Shown here piece by piece: positions 16,005 through 24,167 of a DNA stretch of 32,589 nt (the stretch's first letter is position 1; every line of letters begins with the position of its first letter). The position numbers and the translations under genes are program-made. The stretch comes from UBA10364 sp049611965 (lineage in GTDB: Bacteria > Bacteroidota > Bacteroidia > Flavobacteriales > Schleiferiaceae): positions 1 to 32,589 of the forward strand of contig JBMZBC010000024.1 in the NCBI GenBank assembly GCA_049611965.1, read 5' to 3'. The notes under the pieces were generated by a model that worked only from the letters and a program-made list of their open reading frames with translations, had not been told where the DNA came from and did no database searches.

Positions 16005-17609
16005 ATGGAATTTATCATCTTCACACTTGTGCAAGCCCTTTGGTTTGGCGCCGTCAGTTGGAAATTTTACGTTGCCGCTGAACGCAAAGCCTGGGAGGCT
16101 TTTATCCCTGTCTACAACACCTATGTACTGGTAAAAATCACTGATCGTCCAACGTATTGGGTGCTTTTGTATTGTATTCCTGTGGTAGGTGTGGTGATGG
16201 GAATCATCATGATTTATGAGCTTCTTCACGTCTTCAAATTCAGAAAGACTTGGCAAACGGCCGCAGTTATGGCCTCATTCGGAGGGTATTTAGGCTACCT
16301 GAACTACAAAGAAAAACTCAAGTTCTGGGGCAGGGACGATCAATACATCAAGAAAAATTTAGGCGATGGTGTAAACAGCATTTTCTTCGCAATCGTAGTA
16401 GCTACAGTCATTCGCTCTACCACCTTTGAGGCATATACCATCCCTACAAGCTCTATGGAGAAGAGTTTGATGGTTGGTGATTTCTTATTTGTATCAAAGA
16501 TGCATTACGGAGTTCGTGTACCAATGACTCCCCTCTCCCTTCCTTTGGTGCACAACAAAGTACCTTTCGCCGGTGTTCCCTCATATGCAAGCTGGCCTCA
16601 AATTCCTTACCTAAGACTCCCTGCTATTTCTCCTGTTAAAGTAGGAGACCCGGTAGTCTTTAATTACCCCATGGACAACATGCCCGTTGACAAGAAAGAG
16701 AATTATGTCAAGCGTTGTGTAGGAACACCCGGAGATACCCTAGAGGTAATTGATACCAAGGTTTTCGTCAATGGAAATGCGATGCAGTTTCCCGATAGGA
16801 GTTTTCCGCAGTTCCTGTACTATGTACAAACCAACGGGCAAGGTTTTAGTAAAAAGCGCCTTAAAAAGGACTTTGATATTAATTACTTAACCTCGGAACA
16901 ACAACGCAGGTATCCTACCGATCAAGACGTCTACCAGCGTACACAGACGGATTACATCATGTTCTTGCAAGAACAACATGTCGACGATATCCTCGCTTTG
17001 CCCAATGTAGTTAAAGTGTGGCCTGTCATTGCTAGTCGTCCTGGAAGTCCCATCGATTCTACAAAACCGGCAAGTCTGCTAGAGATTGAATCGGGTCAAG
17101 CCCAAGAAATTCTATTCCCTAATCCTGATACAGGTCACGGGGAGCGTCCCTATGACGATACATGGGATAACTTCGGTCCAATACTCATTCCTGCGGCAGG
17201 TCAAACTGTAGATCTGACGGAGAAAAACCTAAACTCTTTCCGAAGAATCATTGGTGAATACGAGGGCCATGACTTTAAAATCAATAAAGAAGGCCAGGCT
17301 TTCATCGACGGAGAATTGGCTACCACCTATACGTTTGAGAAGAATTATTACTGGATGATGGGAGACAATCGCCACAACAGTTTAGACGCTCGAAAGTGGG
17401 GGTATGTTCCTGAAGACCACATTGTTGGAAAGCCCGTATTTATTTGGATGAGTTATGACAAGCACGGTGAAGGGTTTGAAAAAATCCGTACTGATCGCGT
17501 TTTCACCACCGTGAATGGAGCGGGCGAACGTCAAAGTTATTTCTGGCATTTCATCGTATTGCTTGGATTGTACCAAATCGTACAATTCTTGAGAAAGCGT
17601 AAGAAGTAA
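16005..17609 (+). CDS. lepB: Signal peptidase I, long Bacteroidota form
   Basis: Type I signal peptidase that cleaves signal peptides from exported proteins at the inner membrane. The 534-residue protein is much longer than E. coli LepB (324). Residues 1-95 form an N-terminal multi-helix membrane region rich in aromatic residues, a membrane helix near 119-131 precedes the S26 domain, and the catalytic Ser is S150 in PTSSMEKSL. The general-base Lys is K236 in NYVKRCVGTPGD. The last box, YWMMGDNRHNSLDARKWG, is near 447-464. Between these boxes there is an expanded insert (about 250-440). A final hydrophobic stretch near 515-527 may form another helix. It follows dapB by 54 bases, with WbqC three bases after its stop. 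Confidence 0.95.
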   Translation: MEFIIFTLVQALWFGAVSWKFYVAAERKAWEAFIPVYNTYVLVKITDRPTYWVLLYCIPVVGVVMGIIMIYELLHVFKFRKTWQTAAVMASFGGYLGYLNYKEKLKFWGRDDQYIKKNLGDGVNSIFFAIVVATVIRSTTFEAYTIPTSSMEKSLMVGDFLFVSKMHYGVRVPMTPLSLPLVHNKVPFAGVPSYASWPQIPYLRLPAISPVKVGDPVVFNYPMDNMPVDKKENYVKRCVGTPGDTLEVIDTKVFVNGNAMQFPDRSFPQFLYYVQTNGQGFSKKRLKKDFDINYLTSEQQRRYPTDQDVYQRTQTDYIMFLQEQHVDDILALPNVVKVWPVIASRPGSPIDSTKPASLLEIESGQAQEILFPNPDTGHGERPYDDTWDNFGPILIPAAGQTVDLTEKNLNSFRRIIGEYEGHDFKINKEGQAFIDGELATTYTFEKNYYWMMGDNRHNSLDARKWGYVPEDHIVGKPVFIWMSYDKHGEGFEKIRTDRVFTTVNGAGERQSYFWHFIVLLGLYQIVQFLRKRKK

Positions 17610-17611
17610 AT

Positions 17612-18220
17612 ATGCTGACGGTTCTTTCTACTGCATACTTCCCTCCTGCTTTATGGGTGGCGCAGGCAGTACAGAGCCATGAATTGCTGCTCGAAGCGCA
17701 CGAATCATTTCAAAAGCAGAGCTACCGGTCTAGAACAGAAATTGCCGGCCCAAACGGAAGACAGATACTAAGTGTCCCGATAGACAGAAGTATAAAGGAG
17801 ATACTTTCCACCCCAGTTTCTTACAGCGAGCCTTGGGTGAAAAATCATCTTAGATCTATAGAGACGGCCTATTCTAATGCGCCATTCTTTGAAGTTCTTT
17901 TTCCAGATATCGAAGCGATATTTGAGCATGAGTATGAGACACTTTGGGAGTTAAATATGCGCACCATTGAACTCTACTTTTATTGGCTCGAATTAAATAC
18001 TCCGATAATTGCTACCTCCTCTTTTGAGATAGAAATTACCGGCATCGACGTAAGGGCCTTGCATCCAAAGAAAAATACAGAGATTCAATTTCCAGAATAC
18101 CTGCAAGTTTTCCAGGAAAAAAATGGGTTTGAAAGCAACTTGAGTGCTTTAGATGTGTTCTTTAACTTAGGACGTAGTTCTTGGGACTACTTTCAAGAAT
18201 TGAACCTTAGACAGAAATAA
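17612..18220 (+). CDS. WbqC family protein
   Basis: A 202-residue protein of the WbqC-like family, whose members occur in surface polysaccharide clusters and, in Bacteroidota, next to lepB. The N terminus has the family-typical LSTAYFPPALWVAQA; SYRSRTEIAGPNGRQILSVP near 38-57 and SYSEPWVKNHLRSIETAY near 70-87 are the conserved core. No catalytic residues are established for this family. It begins two bases after the lepB stop and so is translated from the same message. The carboxylase gene follows after 13 bases. Confidence 0.88.
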   Translation: MLTVLSTAYFPPALWVAQAVQSHELLLEAHESFQKQSYRSRTEIAGPNGRQILSVPIDRSIKEILSTPVSYSEPWVKNHLRSIETAYSNAPFFEVLFPDIEAIFEHEYETLWELNMRTIELYFYWLELNTPIIATSSFEIEITGIDVRALHPKKNTEIQFPEYLQVFQEKNGFESNLSALDVFFNLGRSSWDYFQELNLRQK

Positions 18221-18233
18221 CCCATATACCACC

Positions 18234-19859
18234 ATGAATCTAGCATTCAACAAAAACGAAGACGAGCTAAAGCTTTTGGTACGCGAAATGGCCCGTAGGC
18301 ACGCCATCATTGAAAAAGGAGGCGGTTCCAAAAAACTGCAAAAGCAACGTGACGCAGGCAAAATGACAGCACGGGAACGCATTTCGTTCTTGGTCGATGC
18401 TGGAAAGCCTTGCCTTGAGATTGGTGCATTTGCTGGAGAGGGTATGTACGAAGAGTATGGAGGCTGCCCTGCGGGAGGTGTTGTCGTGGTGCTAGCCTAC
18501 GTCCAGGGCAGACAATGTATCGTTGTTGCTAACGACGCATCAGTCAAAGCAGGTGCTTGGTTCCCTATCACGGGTAAAAAGAATCTAAGAGCCCAGCAAA
18601 TTGCATTAGAGAATCACACGCCGATTATCTATCTGGTAGATAGCGCGGGCGTCTTTTTACCGCTTCAGGACGAGATATTTCCAGACCGGGAACACTTTGG
18701 AAGAATCTTCCGTAACAATGCCATCATGAGCGGGATGAACATTCCTCAAATCTCAGCCATCATGGGTAGCTGTGTAGCCGGAGGAGCTTATTTGCCCATA
18801 ATGAGCGATGAAAGCCTAATCGTTAAGGGCAGCGGCAGCATATTTCTTGCGGGAAGCTACTTGGTAAAGGCTGCTATAGGTGAAGACATTGATAATGAAA
18901 CTTTAGGCGGTGCTGATACGCACTGCGACTTAAGCGGCGTCACGGATTACAAATGTGAAGACGACGCAGAAGCACTGACCACTATCAAAGACTTAGTTGA
19001 TAAGATGGGCGCACGTCCGACAGCAGGTTTCAGTAAAGCAAAGGCTAAAGCGCCCGCAAGACCGAGCGATGAAGTTTACGGTCACGTTCCTTTCGATGGA
19101 AAGCCGTTCGATTCAAAATTGATCATTGAATGCCTCGTCGATGCGGATAGCTGGAAAGAGTATAAAGCGACCTACGGCAAGACCATCATTTGCGGTTATG
19201 CCCGTATTGATGGATGGGCAGTAGGTATTGTCGCCAACAATAGAAAGGTGACAAAAAATGCAAAAGGCGAAATGCAATTTGGTGGAGTCATTTACAGCGA
19301 TAGTGCAGATAAAGCCTCTCGTTTTGTGGCCAATTGTAATCAGAAGAAAATTCCTCTAGTTTTCCTTCAAGACGTCACTGGGTTTATGGTCGGCAGTAAA
19401 AGCGAACATGGCGGCATCATCAAGGACGGCGCAAAAATGGTCAATACTGTGGCCAATAGTGTGGTTCCTAAGTTCACTGTGATTGTAGGCAACAGCTATG
19501 GCGCCGGTAATTACGCTATGAACGGCACCGCGTACGATCCTCGGCTCATTTTGGCTTGGCCCAATGCAAAACTTGCGGTGATGGGCGGAGCCCAGGCCGC
19601 TAAGGTACTCTTGCAGATTGAAGCTGCGAGGATTAAAAAGAGCGGCAAGGAATTGAATGAATCGGAAATGGAAGACTTAAAAAAATCCATCGAAGAGCGC
19701 TACGAAAAGCAAACGAGTCCTTATTATGCAGCAGCTCGTATGTGGGTAGATGCCATCATTGATCCTGCCGAAACACGGAATTGGCTCAGCTATGGCCTGG
19801 AGATGGCCAACAACAACCCTGAGCATAAAGTATATAACCCTGGAGTAATTCAAGTGTGA
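18234..19859 (+). CDS. Acyl-CoA carboxylase carboxyltransferase (beta) subunit
   Basis: Carboxyltransferase subunit of a biotin-dependent acyl-CoA carboxylase, transferring CO2 from biotin to an acyl-CoA. The 541-residue protein contains two crotonase-type halves. YLVDSAGVFLPLQDEIFPDR at about residues 133-152 and HFGRIFRNNAIMSGM after it resemble the methylcrotonyl-CoA carboxylase beta subunit (leucine breakdown), and the second half carries GNSYGAGNYAMNGTAYDPR near 421-439. The biotin carboxylase and biotin carrier subunits are not in the window, so propionyl-CoA as substrate cannot be excluded. Its stop overlaps the start of the next gene by one base (TGATG), an odd partner since that product is secreted. 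Confidence 0.9.
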   Translation: MNLAFNKNEDELKLLVREMARRHAIIEKGGGSKKLQKQRDAGKMTARERISFLVDAGKPCLEIGAFAGEGMYEEYGGCPAGGVVVVLAYVQGRQCIVVANDASVKAGAWFPITGKKNLRAQQIALENHTPIIYLVDSAGVFLPLQDEIFPDREHFGRIFRNNAIMSGMNIPQISAIMGSCVAGGAYLPIMSDESLIVKGSGSIFLAGSYLVKAAIGEDIDNETLGGADTHCDLSGVTDYKCEDDAEALTTIKDLVDKMGARPTAGFSKAKAKAPARPSDEVYGHVPFDGKPFDSKLIIECLVDADSWKEYKATYGKTIICGYARIDGWAVGIVANNRKVTKNAKGEMQFGGVIYSDSADKASRFVANCNQKKIPLVFLQDVTGFMVGSKSEHGGIIKDGAKMVNTVANSVVPKFTVIVGNSYGAGNYAMNGTAYDPRLILAWPNAKLAVMGGAQAAKVLLQIEAARIKKSGKELNESEMEDLKKSIEERYEKQTSPYYAAARMWVDAIIDPAETRNWLSYGLEMANNNPEHKVYNPGVIQV

Positions 19860-21757
19860 TGAAAAAACTATGGCTTGTTCTTGCAGTAATTAGTGGACCA
19901 TTGTTCGCCCAAAACACTTCGTTTGTATCGAAGAAAATGACAGCGGAGTTTGTCGGCACTATTGACCCTGCCCAAAGTACCACCCAAGCCCTAGGATTTC
20001 TATACCCGACCGGTGCCCCTATACCTGGTGGGAATGGATATAAGAGTTTTATTGCGCAGCAGAAACAACTGCAAGACTACCGTAATTTCCCGCAAGTACG
20101 ATCTGCAACTAAAACACAGACCACTCCTACCCCAGTCAAAGGTTTCGGCACTTCATTGTACCGATTAACACCTGCAGGAAACCCTTACGACTATACGGGG
20201 GGAATTCCGAACGATAATGCGATGGCCATCAGCAAAGAAGGTATTCTATGTGCTGCTGTTAACTCCATTTTTTGGGCCCTTGATTTAAACAGTGGAGAAT
20301 TGCTCATGCCTGGTCCTATTGGTATCAAAAGCTTGCAGCAAATGGCAGGTGGTACCGCTTTTGAGAATTACTACGACCCCAAGTTGATTTATGATCCTAC
20401 CCAGGATCGATTTGTACTTGTGTTCTTGAAGGACAATGATGCTGCCAACAGCAAGATTATTGTCTGTTTCAGCTCAACGAACAACCCTTCTGACCCATGG
20501 CACGTATACCGATTAAATGGGAACCCACTCAACAACAATAGATGGACCGATTTCCCGGCCATTTCGTTAAGTGAGACGGGACTGGTGGTGACCGCGAATT
20601 TGATTATTCCAGGCGTAAGTTGGCAAGTAGGATTTGACGGCTCAGTAATCTGGCACCTGGATAAAATGGCCGGCTTCAATGGCCAAGATGTAGGTGCTAC
20701 TGTCTATACCCAGATTAGTCATGACGGCAAGTTTACAAGGAACCTCCATGCAGTTCGAGGCCACGACAACATTGCAGACCAGCTTCAGTTCCTATCCAAT
20801 CGAAACTTTGATCTTCAGAACGACACAATATTTCTGATTACCCTCAATGAGGGGGCGGATACAACCATTGATACCAAAGCATTGATTGCCAACCTACCCT
20901 ACGGTGTTCCACCCAATGGCAAACAAGGGGATACGGATACCTCAGATGCGACAAAGGGCCTTCAGACAAACGATGGACGCGTTTTAGGGGCAATTCAAAA
21001 GGACGATTGGATTCAATTTGTAAGCACCACTACCCACGGTAATAATGACAATGCAGGAATCTACCACGGTTATATATCGAATGCCCAGAGTGAAACTCCT
21101 CAGGTGAGCGCTCGCGTATTCTATCACAGCGACAGAGATTATGGCTACCCTAATATTGCCTGGACGGGAGCGCACCCCGATCAAATTCAATGCCTCATTG
21201 GGTTTAATTACACCTCCATACAAGGGCATCCGGGAGTTGGGGCGGTGCAATTGGGTAACGACACTACCTTCTCCGACCCTATTGATCTGAAAGGCGGTAC
21301 CACATATGTAGACCGTCACAGCGACAGCTATGAGCGTTGGGGCGACTATTTCGCCATCCAGAACATGTACGATGCTAACGGTGGGCTCATTCCTTCAGAG
21401 GTATGGATGGCCGGGTTCTATGGCGATGGACCACAACAAAACAGAACCTACATCGCACAGGTTTTCGGTCAAGATACCCTCGTACCACTGCATCCAGACG
21501 GCGGTGTAGCTTACCCGAACCCAATTGTTGAAGGACTTTTACTTACGGTACAATTCAATTTAGAAGTACAGCAACTCGTTAAAGCACAGCTCTTTAATAT
21601 CAATGGACAGTTTGTTCAAGATCTTACTGGACGGTTGTTGCCAGAAGGTCCAGCTGAGCTGCTCATTGATATGAACGGTTTGGCACAAGGCACCTACGTG
21701 GTGAGATTGACTGGTGATCAAGGTTTTTCTAAAGTGGAGAAAATCGTGAAGCTCTAG
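19859..21757 (+). CDS. Secreted protein with T9SS type A sorting domain
   Basis: A 632-residue secreted protein: signal peptide at 1-18 (MKKLWLVLAVISGPLFAQ), a long body of no recognised family, and a C-terminal type IX sorting domain at about 549-632. The sorting domain begins VAYPNPIVEG and ends SKVEKIVKL, which directs export across the outer membrane and usually anchoring or release. The body (about 100-535) has repeated Trp/Asp-rich beta segments such as NDNAMAISKEG, YYDPKLIYDPTQDRFVLVFL and DRHSDSYERWGDYFA. That pattern suggests a propeller-like fold, but this is only a guess. The start is ATG at 19859, overlapping the carboxylase stop by one base; a GTG directly before it is in frame and less likely. 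Confidence 0.88.
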   Translation: MKKLWLVLAVISGPLFAQNTSFVSKKMTAEFVGTIDPAQSTTQALGFLYPTGAPIPGGNGYKSFIAQQKQLQDYRNFPQVRSATKTQTTPTPVKGFGTSLYRLTPAGNPYDYTGGIPNDNAMAISKEGILCAAVNSIFWALDLNSGELLMPGPIGIKSLQQMAGGTAFENYYDPKLIYDPTQDRFVLVFLKDNDAANSKIIVCFSSTNNPSDPWHVYRLNGNPLNNNRWTDFPAISLSETGLVVTANLIIPGVSWQVGFDGSVIWHLDKMAGFNGQDVGATVYTQISHDGKFTRNLHAVRGHDNIADQLQFLSNRNFDLQNDTIFLITLNEGADTTIDTKALIANLPYGVPPNGKQGDTDTSDATKGLQTNDGRVLGAIQKDDWIQFVSTTTHGNNDNAGIYHGYISNAQSETPQVSARVFYHSDRDYGYPNIAWTGAHPDQIQCLIGFNYTSIQGHPGVGAVQLGNDTTFSDPIDLKGGTTYVDRHSDSYERWGDYFAIQNMYDANGGLIPSEVWMAGFYGDGPQQNRTYIAQVFGQDTLVPLHPDGGVAYPNPIVEGLLLTVQFNLEVQQLVKAQLFNINGQFVQDLTGRLLPEGPAELLIDMNGLAQGTYVVRLTGDQGFSKVEKIVKL

Positions 21758-21811
21758 AAAGCGAATACAAGCATTACTTCTTAAAGTCTCAATATAGACA
21801 AGGCTTCGGCC

Positions 21812-21830
21812 TAATTTTTGGGTAGGTTTA
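21812..21830 (+). promoter_or_regulatory. Candidate promoter of the 37-codon small gene
   Basis: Two near-matches to TAnnTTTG lie here: TAATTTTTG at 21812-21820 (one base too long) and TAGGTTTA at 21823-21830 (seven of eight). They are 22-40 bases before the small gene ATG at 21853. No TTG at the expected -33 spacing was found, so the exact promoter is uncertain. Confidence 0.3.
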
Positions 21831-21852
21831 TGCAACTAAAAACCAAGAACCT

Positions 21853-21966
21853 ATGTATATCACGAAAAAACCAAGGCAAAAGCCAGCGGCAGCCATCGAG
21901 GGATTTCCTCAGCTGCCGTACGACGAAGACGGCTCTAACGATTCAGTTGAAGAGCTCTTCAACTAA
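21853..21966 (+). CDS. 37-residue small protein, unrecognised
   Basis: An ATG at 21853 opens a 37-codon frame ending in TAA at 21964-21966. The N-terminal third is basic (MYITKKPRQKP), followed by AAAIEGFPQLPYDED and an acidic end (SNDSVEELFN). It has no Cys, membrane helix or signal peptide. Support for a real gene: it lies alone in a 235-bp gap, it is preceded by promoter-like sequence, and its stop is six bases before a good intrinsic terminator. The competing frame from 21830 reads through that terminator. The product is too short to place by eye. A short regulatory RNA with an incidental frame is the main alternative. Confidence 0.6.
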   Translation: MYITKKPRQKPAAAIEGFPQLPYDEDGSNDSVEELFN

Positions 21967-21972
21967 AGACAC

Positions 21973-22003
21973 TGCCTCGCTTTCGCGGGGCATTATTTTT
22001 TAT
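21973..22003 (+). terminator. Intrinsic terminator after the small gene
   Basis: Eight-base-pair stem (21973-21980 TGCCTCGC with 21985-21992 GCGGGGCA, one G-T pair), loop TTTC, followed by a T-rich run TTATTTTTTAT. It serves the plus-strand small gene; its right arm ends one base before the stop codon of the convergent symporter gene. Confidence 0.85.
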
Positions 22004-23366
22004 CAAACTTTCTAAATGCGTAGGAAATCCTATAGACTATTGCCGAAGTACCAATACTCACAAATGCGATTGCTGGATTGATCTTTCCGGCAGTTTCCAT
22101 CATATAGACACTTACTGAAAGACTCACAATGGTCATAATGACCAATGAACGCACCACACTCTGTCGGTGATGCTTACCGGCCCAGTCATAGAATATTACT
22201 GGCGCTATTCCTATACCAAGTGCTTTGAAGGTGACCACAATGTCCTCTATCCTCTCGAAGAAAAGCGCAATCAATAGTGCCAGTATTCCAACAGCTACCA
22301 ATGCTTTGCGAATACGACCAATGCCGGAGGCGGCATCTTCATCTTTCTTAGGGAAAAGATCGTTCGTCACATTCAAGCTGAGCAAGAATAGATAAGTATC
22401 AGAAGTTGACAAAATAGCCGCAAAAAAGGCGATCAATACTGCCACCTGGAATTCAGGTGGAACCAGTTCAGTAAAAGTCCTTAAGACCATCATCTCGGCG
22501 TGTTCGTTTGCAACTGCACCAGAAATAGGAAAAGAGCTACGAGCGATAAGTCCAACGTAGGTGAGCGCCACGGTCAATAAAATGTTGATCCCCGCTCCTA
22601 CTCGGAAACTTTGCTTTACCACAACTTCATTCTTCATGGCGAATACTTTCTGCCAATAGTCCTGCGTCGCAAAAGGTGTCAGAATACCCAAGAGCAAAAA
22701 AGCAATGATGTTCACTGCCCCAGCGTTGAAGGGCTGGTACATTTCTTCAGGAACATCTCCTCCCTCATTGATAGTAAGTGTAACGAGGATAAGCACTAAG
22801 AATATGACCAAGAACTGAAAGATATCTGTCTTAACTACAGAACCAAAACCTCCTACCAACAAATAGGTCAGCACGGTAATTAACATACCTAGCTTAGCCC
22901 AGGTTACCGGTACTCCTCCCAATTCATTCAATAAGTTCGATCCAACTAGTAATTGGGTAGACAATAAACCCACGTACCAAACGAAAATGACTCCAATGAC
23001 CCAACGCGCGGTCTTGCGACCGTAACGGAAAACAAAGTAATCGGTTAGTGTAAAGAATTGGTGTTCTAAAGAAAGTCTATAAAGCTTTAATGCAAATGGT
23101 ATAAAGAACAGAAAACCAAGCGTATAGCCTACAAATATCCATGCGGCGCTAATACCATAGATGTAAACAAATGATGTGTAGACCATTAACGTTACCGCGC
23201 TGACAAATGTCCCACTTAAGGTCATTAGAGACGGGAAAAAGCCCATGTTACGGCCACCCAATGCAAAGTCATCTACTGATTTTGTGGAGGTAAGTCTACC
23301 GAGAATGACTCCGATAATAGTAAATGCGACGAGTACAGATAAGACCAGTATGGGTTGTTCTTCCAT
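21993..23366 (-). CDS. Sodium:solute symporter family transporter
   Basis: A 457-residue inner-membrane protein with about 12-13 helices, matching the sodium:solute symporter (SSS) family. Visible family features are the N-terminal VDDFALGGRNMGFFPSLMTL near residues 31-50, the SGTFVSAVTLM segment after it, GGFGSVVKTDIFQ near 172-184 (the usual signature region), and LIAFFAAILSTSDTYLFLL near 309-327. The length is at the short end for the family. Substrate cannot be read from the sequence; amino acids, sugars and organic acids are all possible. No sensor kinase domain is attached. It is transcribed alone, convergent with the small gene and divergent from the Crp-like regulator. Confidence 0.9.
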   Translation of the reverse strand: MEEQPILVLSVLVAFTIIGVILGRLTSTKSVDDFALGGRNMGFFPSLMTLSGTFVSAVTLMVYTSFVYIYGISAAWIFVGYTLGFLFFIPFALKLYRLSLEHQFFTLTDYFVFRYGRKTARWVIGVIFVWYVGLLSTQLLVGSNLLNELGGVPVTWAKLGMLITVLTYLLVGGFGSVVKTDIFQFLVIFLVLILVTLTINEGGDVPEEMYQPFNAGAVNIIAFLLLGILTPFATQDYWQKVFAMKNEVVVKQSFRVGAGINILLTVALTYVGLIARSSFPISGAVANEHAEMMVLRTFTELVPPEFQVAVLIAFFAAILSTSDTYLFLLSLNVTNDLFPKKDEDAASGIGRIRKALVAVGILALLIALFFERIEDIVVTFKALGIGIAPVIFYDWAGKHHRQSVVRSLVIMTIVSLSVSVYMMETAGKINPAIAFVSIGTSAIVYRISYAFRKFDKK

Positions 23367-23522
23367 GTTGAAACGAGTGTTACTCGAATATAGAAAGAAT
23401 TGAATGAGAATATGAAATGGTTGAAATTATTATAATTCCCCAAAATCTTAACATTGGTGATTAAATCAAATTGTCTAACCGCATAACTTGAATAAGCAAA
23501 TTTCCATTACCTAAATACAACT

Positions 23523-24101
23523 ATGAACGAACTTATAAATTGGATAACCAGTTCCTTAACCATCACAAAAGACGCAGAAGATTATATAAAATCTGTATCT
23601 CAAGTCAATCACTATACAAAAGGGGACGCATTACTTAAATCGGGGGATACTGTTCGTAAAGCCTTTTTTATTAAAACAGGATGTGTAAGATCTTATTTCG
23701 TAGGGTTAGATGGAAAAGAACACACTGTTCAATTTGCAACAGCTAATTGGTGGATTAGCGATTATAGATCTCACGTACAAGATGTACCTGCAACTCTATA
23801 TATAGAATGCTTATCCGAGGTTGATACGATAGAATTAGAATGGTCCGATTTAGAAAATATTTATAAGCGTTTTCCATACATCGAAACATTTAAACGGCAC
23901 AATTGTGAAAGACATCTTGCCATAGTATTAACAAGAATAATTGATCAATTAAGGCTAAGTGCTGTTGATCGATATCAAAACTTCGTGAAAACTTATCCCG
24001 ATGTTATGACATATGCTAAAGATTATCACATCGCTTCTTACCTCGGAATAGCACCGCAAAGTCTTAGTAGATTGAAACATATTCAATCCAGAAAGAAATA
24101 A
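23523..24101 (+). CDS. Crp/Fnr family transcriptional regulator
   Basis: A 192-residue protein with an N-terminal cyclic-nucleotide-binding-type beta roll (about 20-115; HYTKGDALLKSGDTVRKAFFIKTG) and a C-terminal winged helix (about 145-192). In the latter, YHIASYLGIAPQSLSRLK is the recognition helix region. The cyclic-nucleotide phosphate-binding Arg/Glu signature is not evident, so the ligand is unknown, as in many Bacteroidota members of this family. No Fnr-type Cys cluster is present. Codon use is clearly more AT-rich than in the flanking core genes (many AAA, TTA, ATA), suggesting a recent or foreign origin. It ends 66 bases before the giant surface protein gene in the same direction and may regulate it. 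Confidence 0.9.
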   Translation: MNELINWITSSLTITKDAEDYIKSVSQVNHYTKGDALLKSGDTVRKAFFIKTGCVRSYFVGLDGKEHTVQFATANWWISDYRSHVQDVPATLYIECLSEVDTIELEWSDLENIYKRFPYIETFKRHNCERHLAIVLTRIIDQLRLSAVDRYQNFVKTYPDVMTYAKDYHIASYLGIAPQSLSRLKHIQSRKK

Positions 24102-24167
24102 AGGACTTAACATAGGTGAAAAGAAATTAAACATCTTTTAACTTATTTTGTTTAGCATTTAACAATA

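Noticed and set aside
21818..22015. Alternative frame (TTG at 21818 or ATG at 21830) over the small gene
   Set aside because: It reads through the terminator and into the symporter gene; the 37-codon frame ends just before the hairpin.
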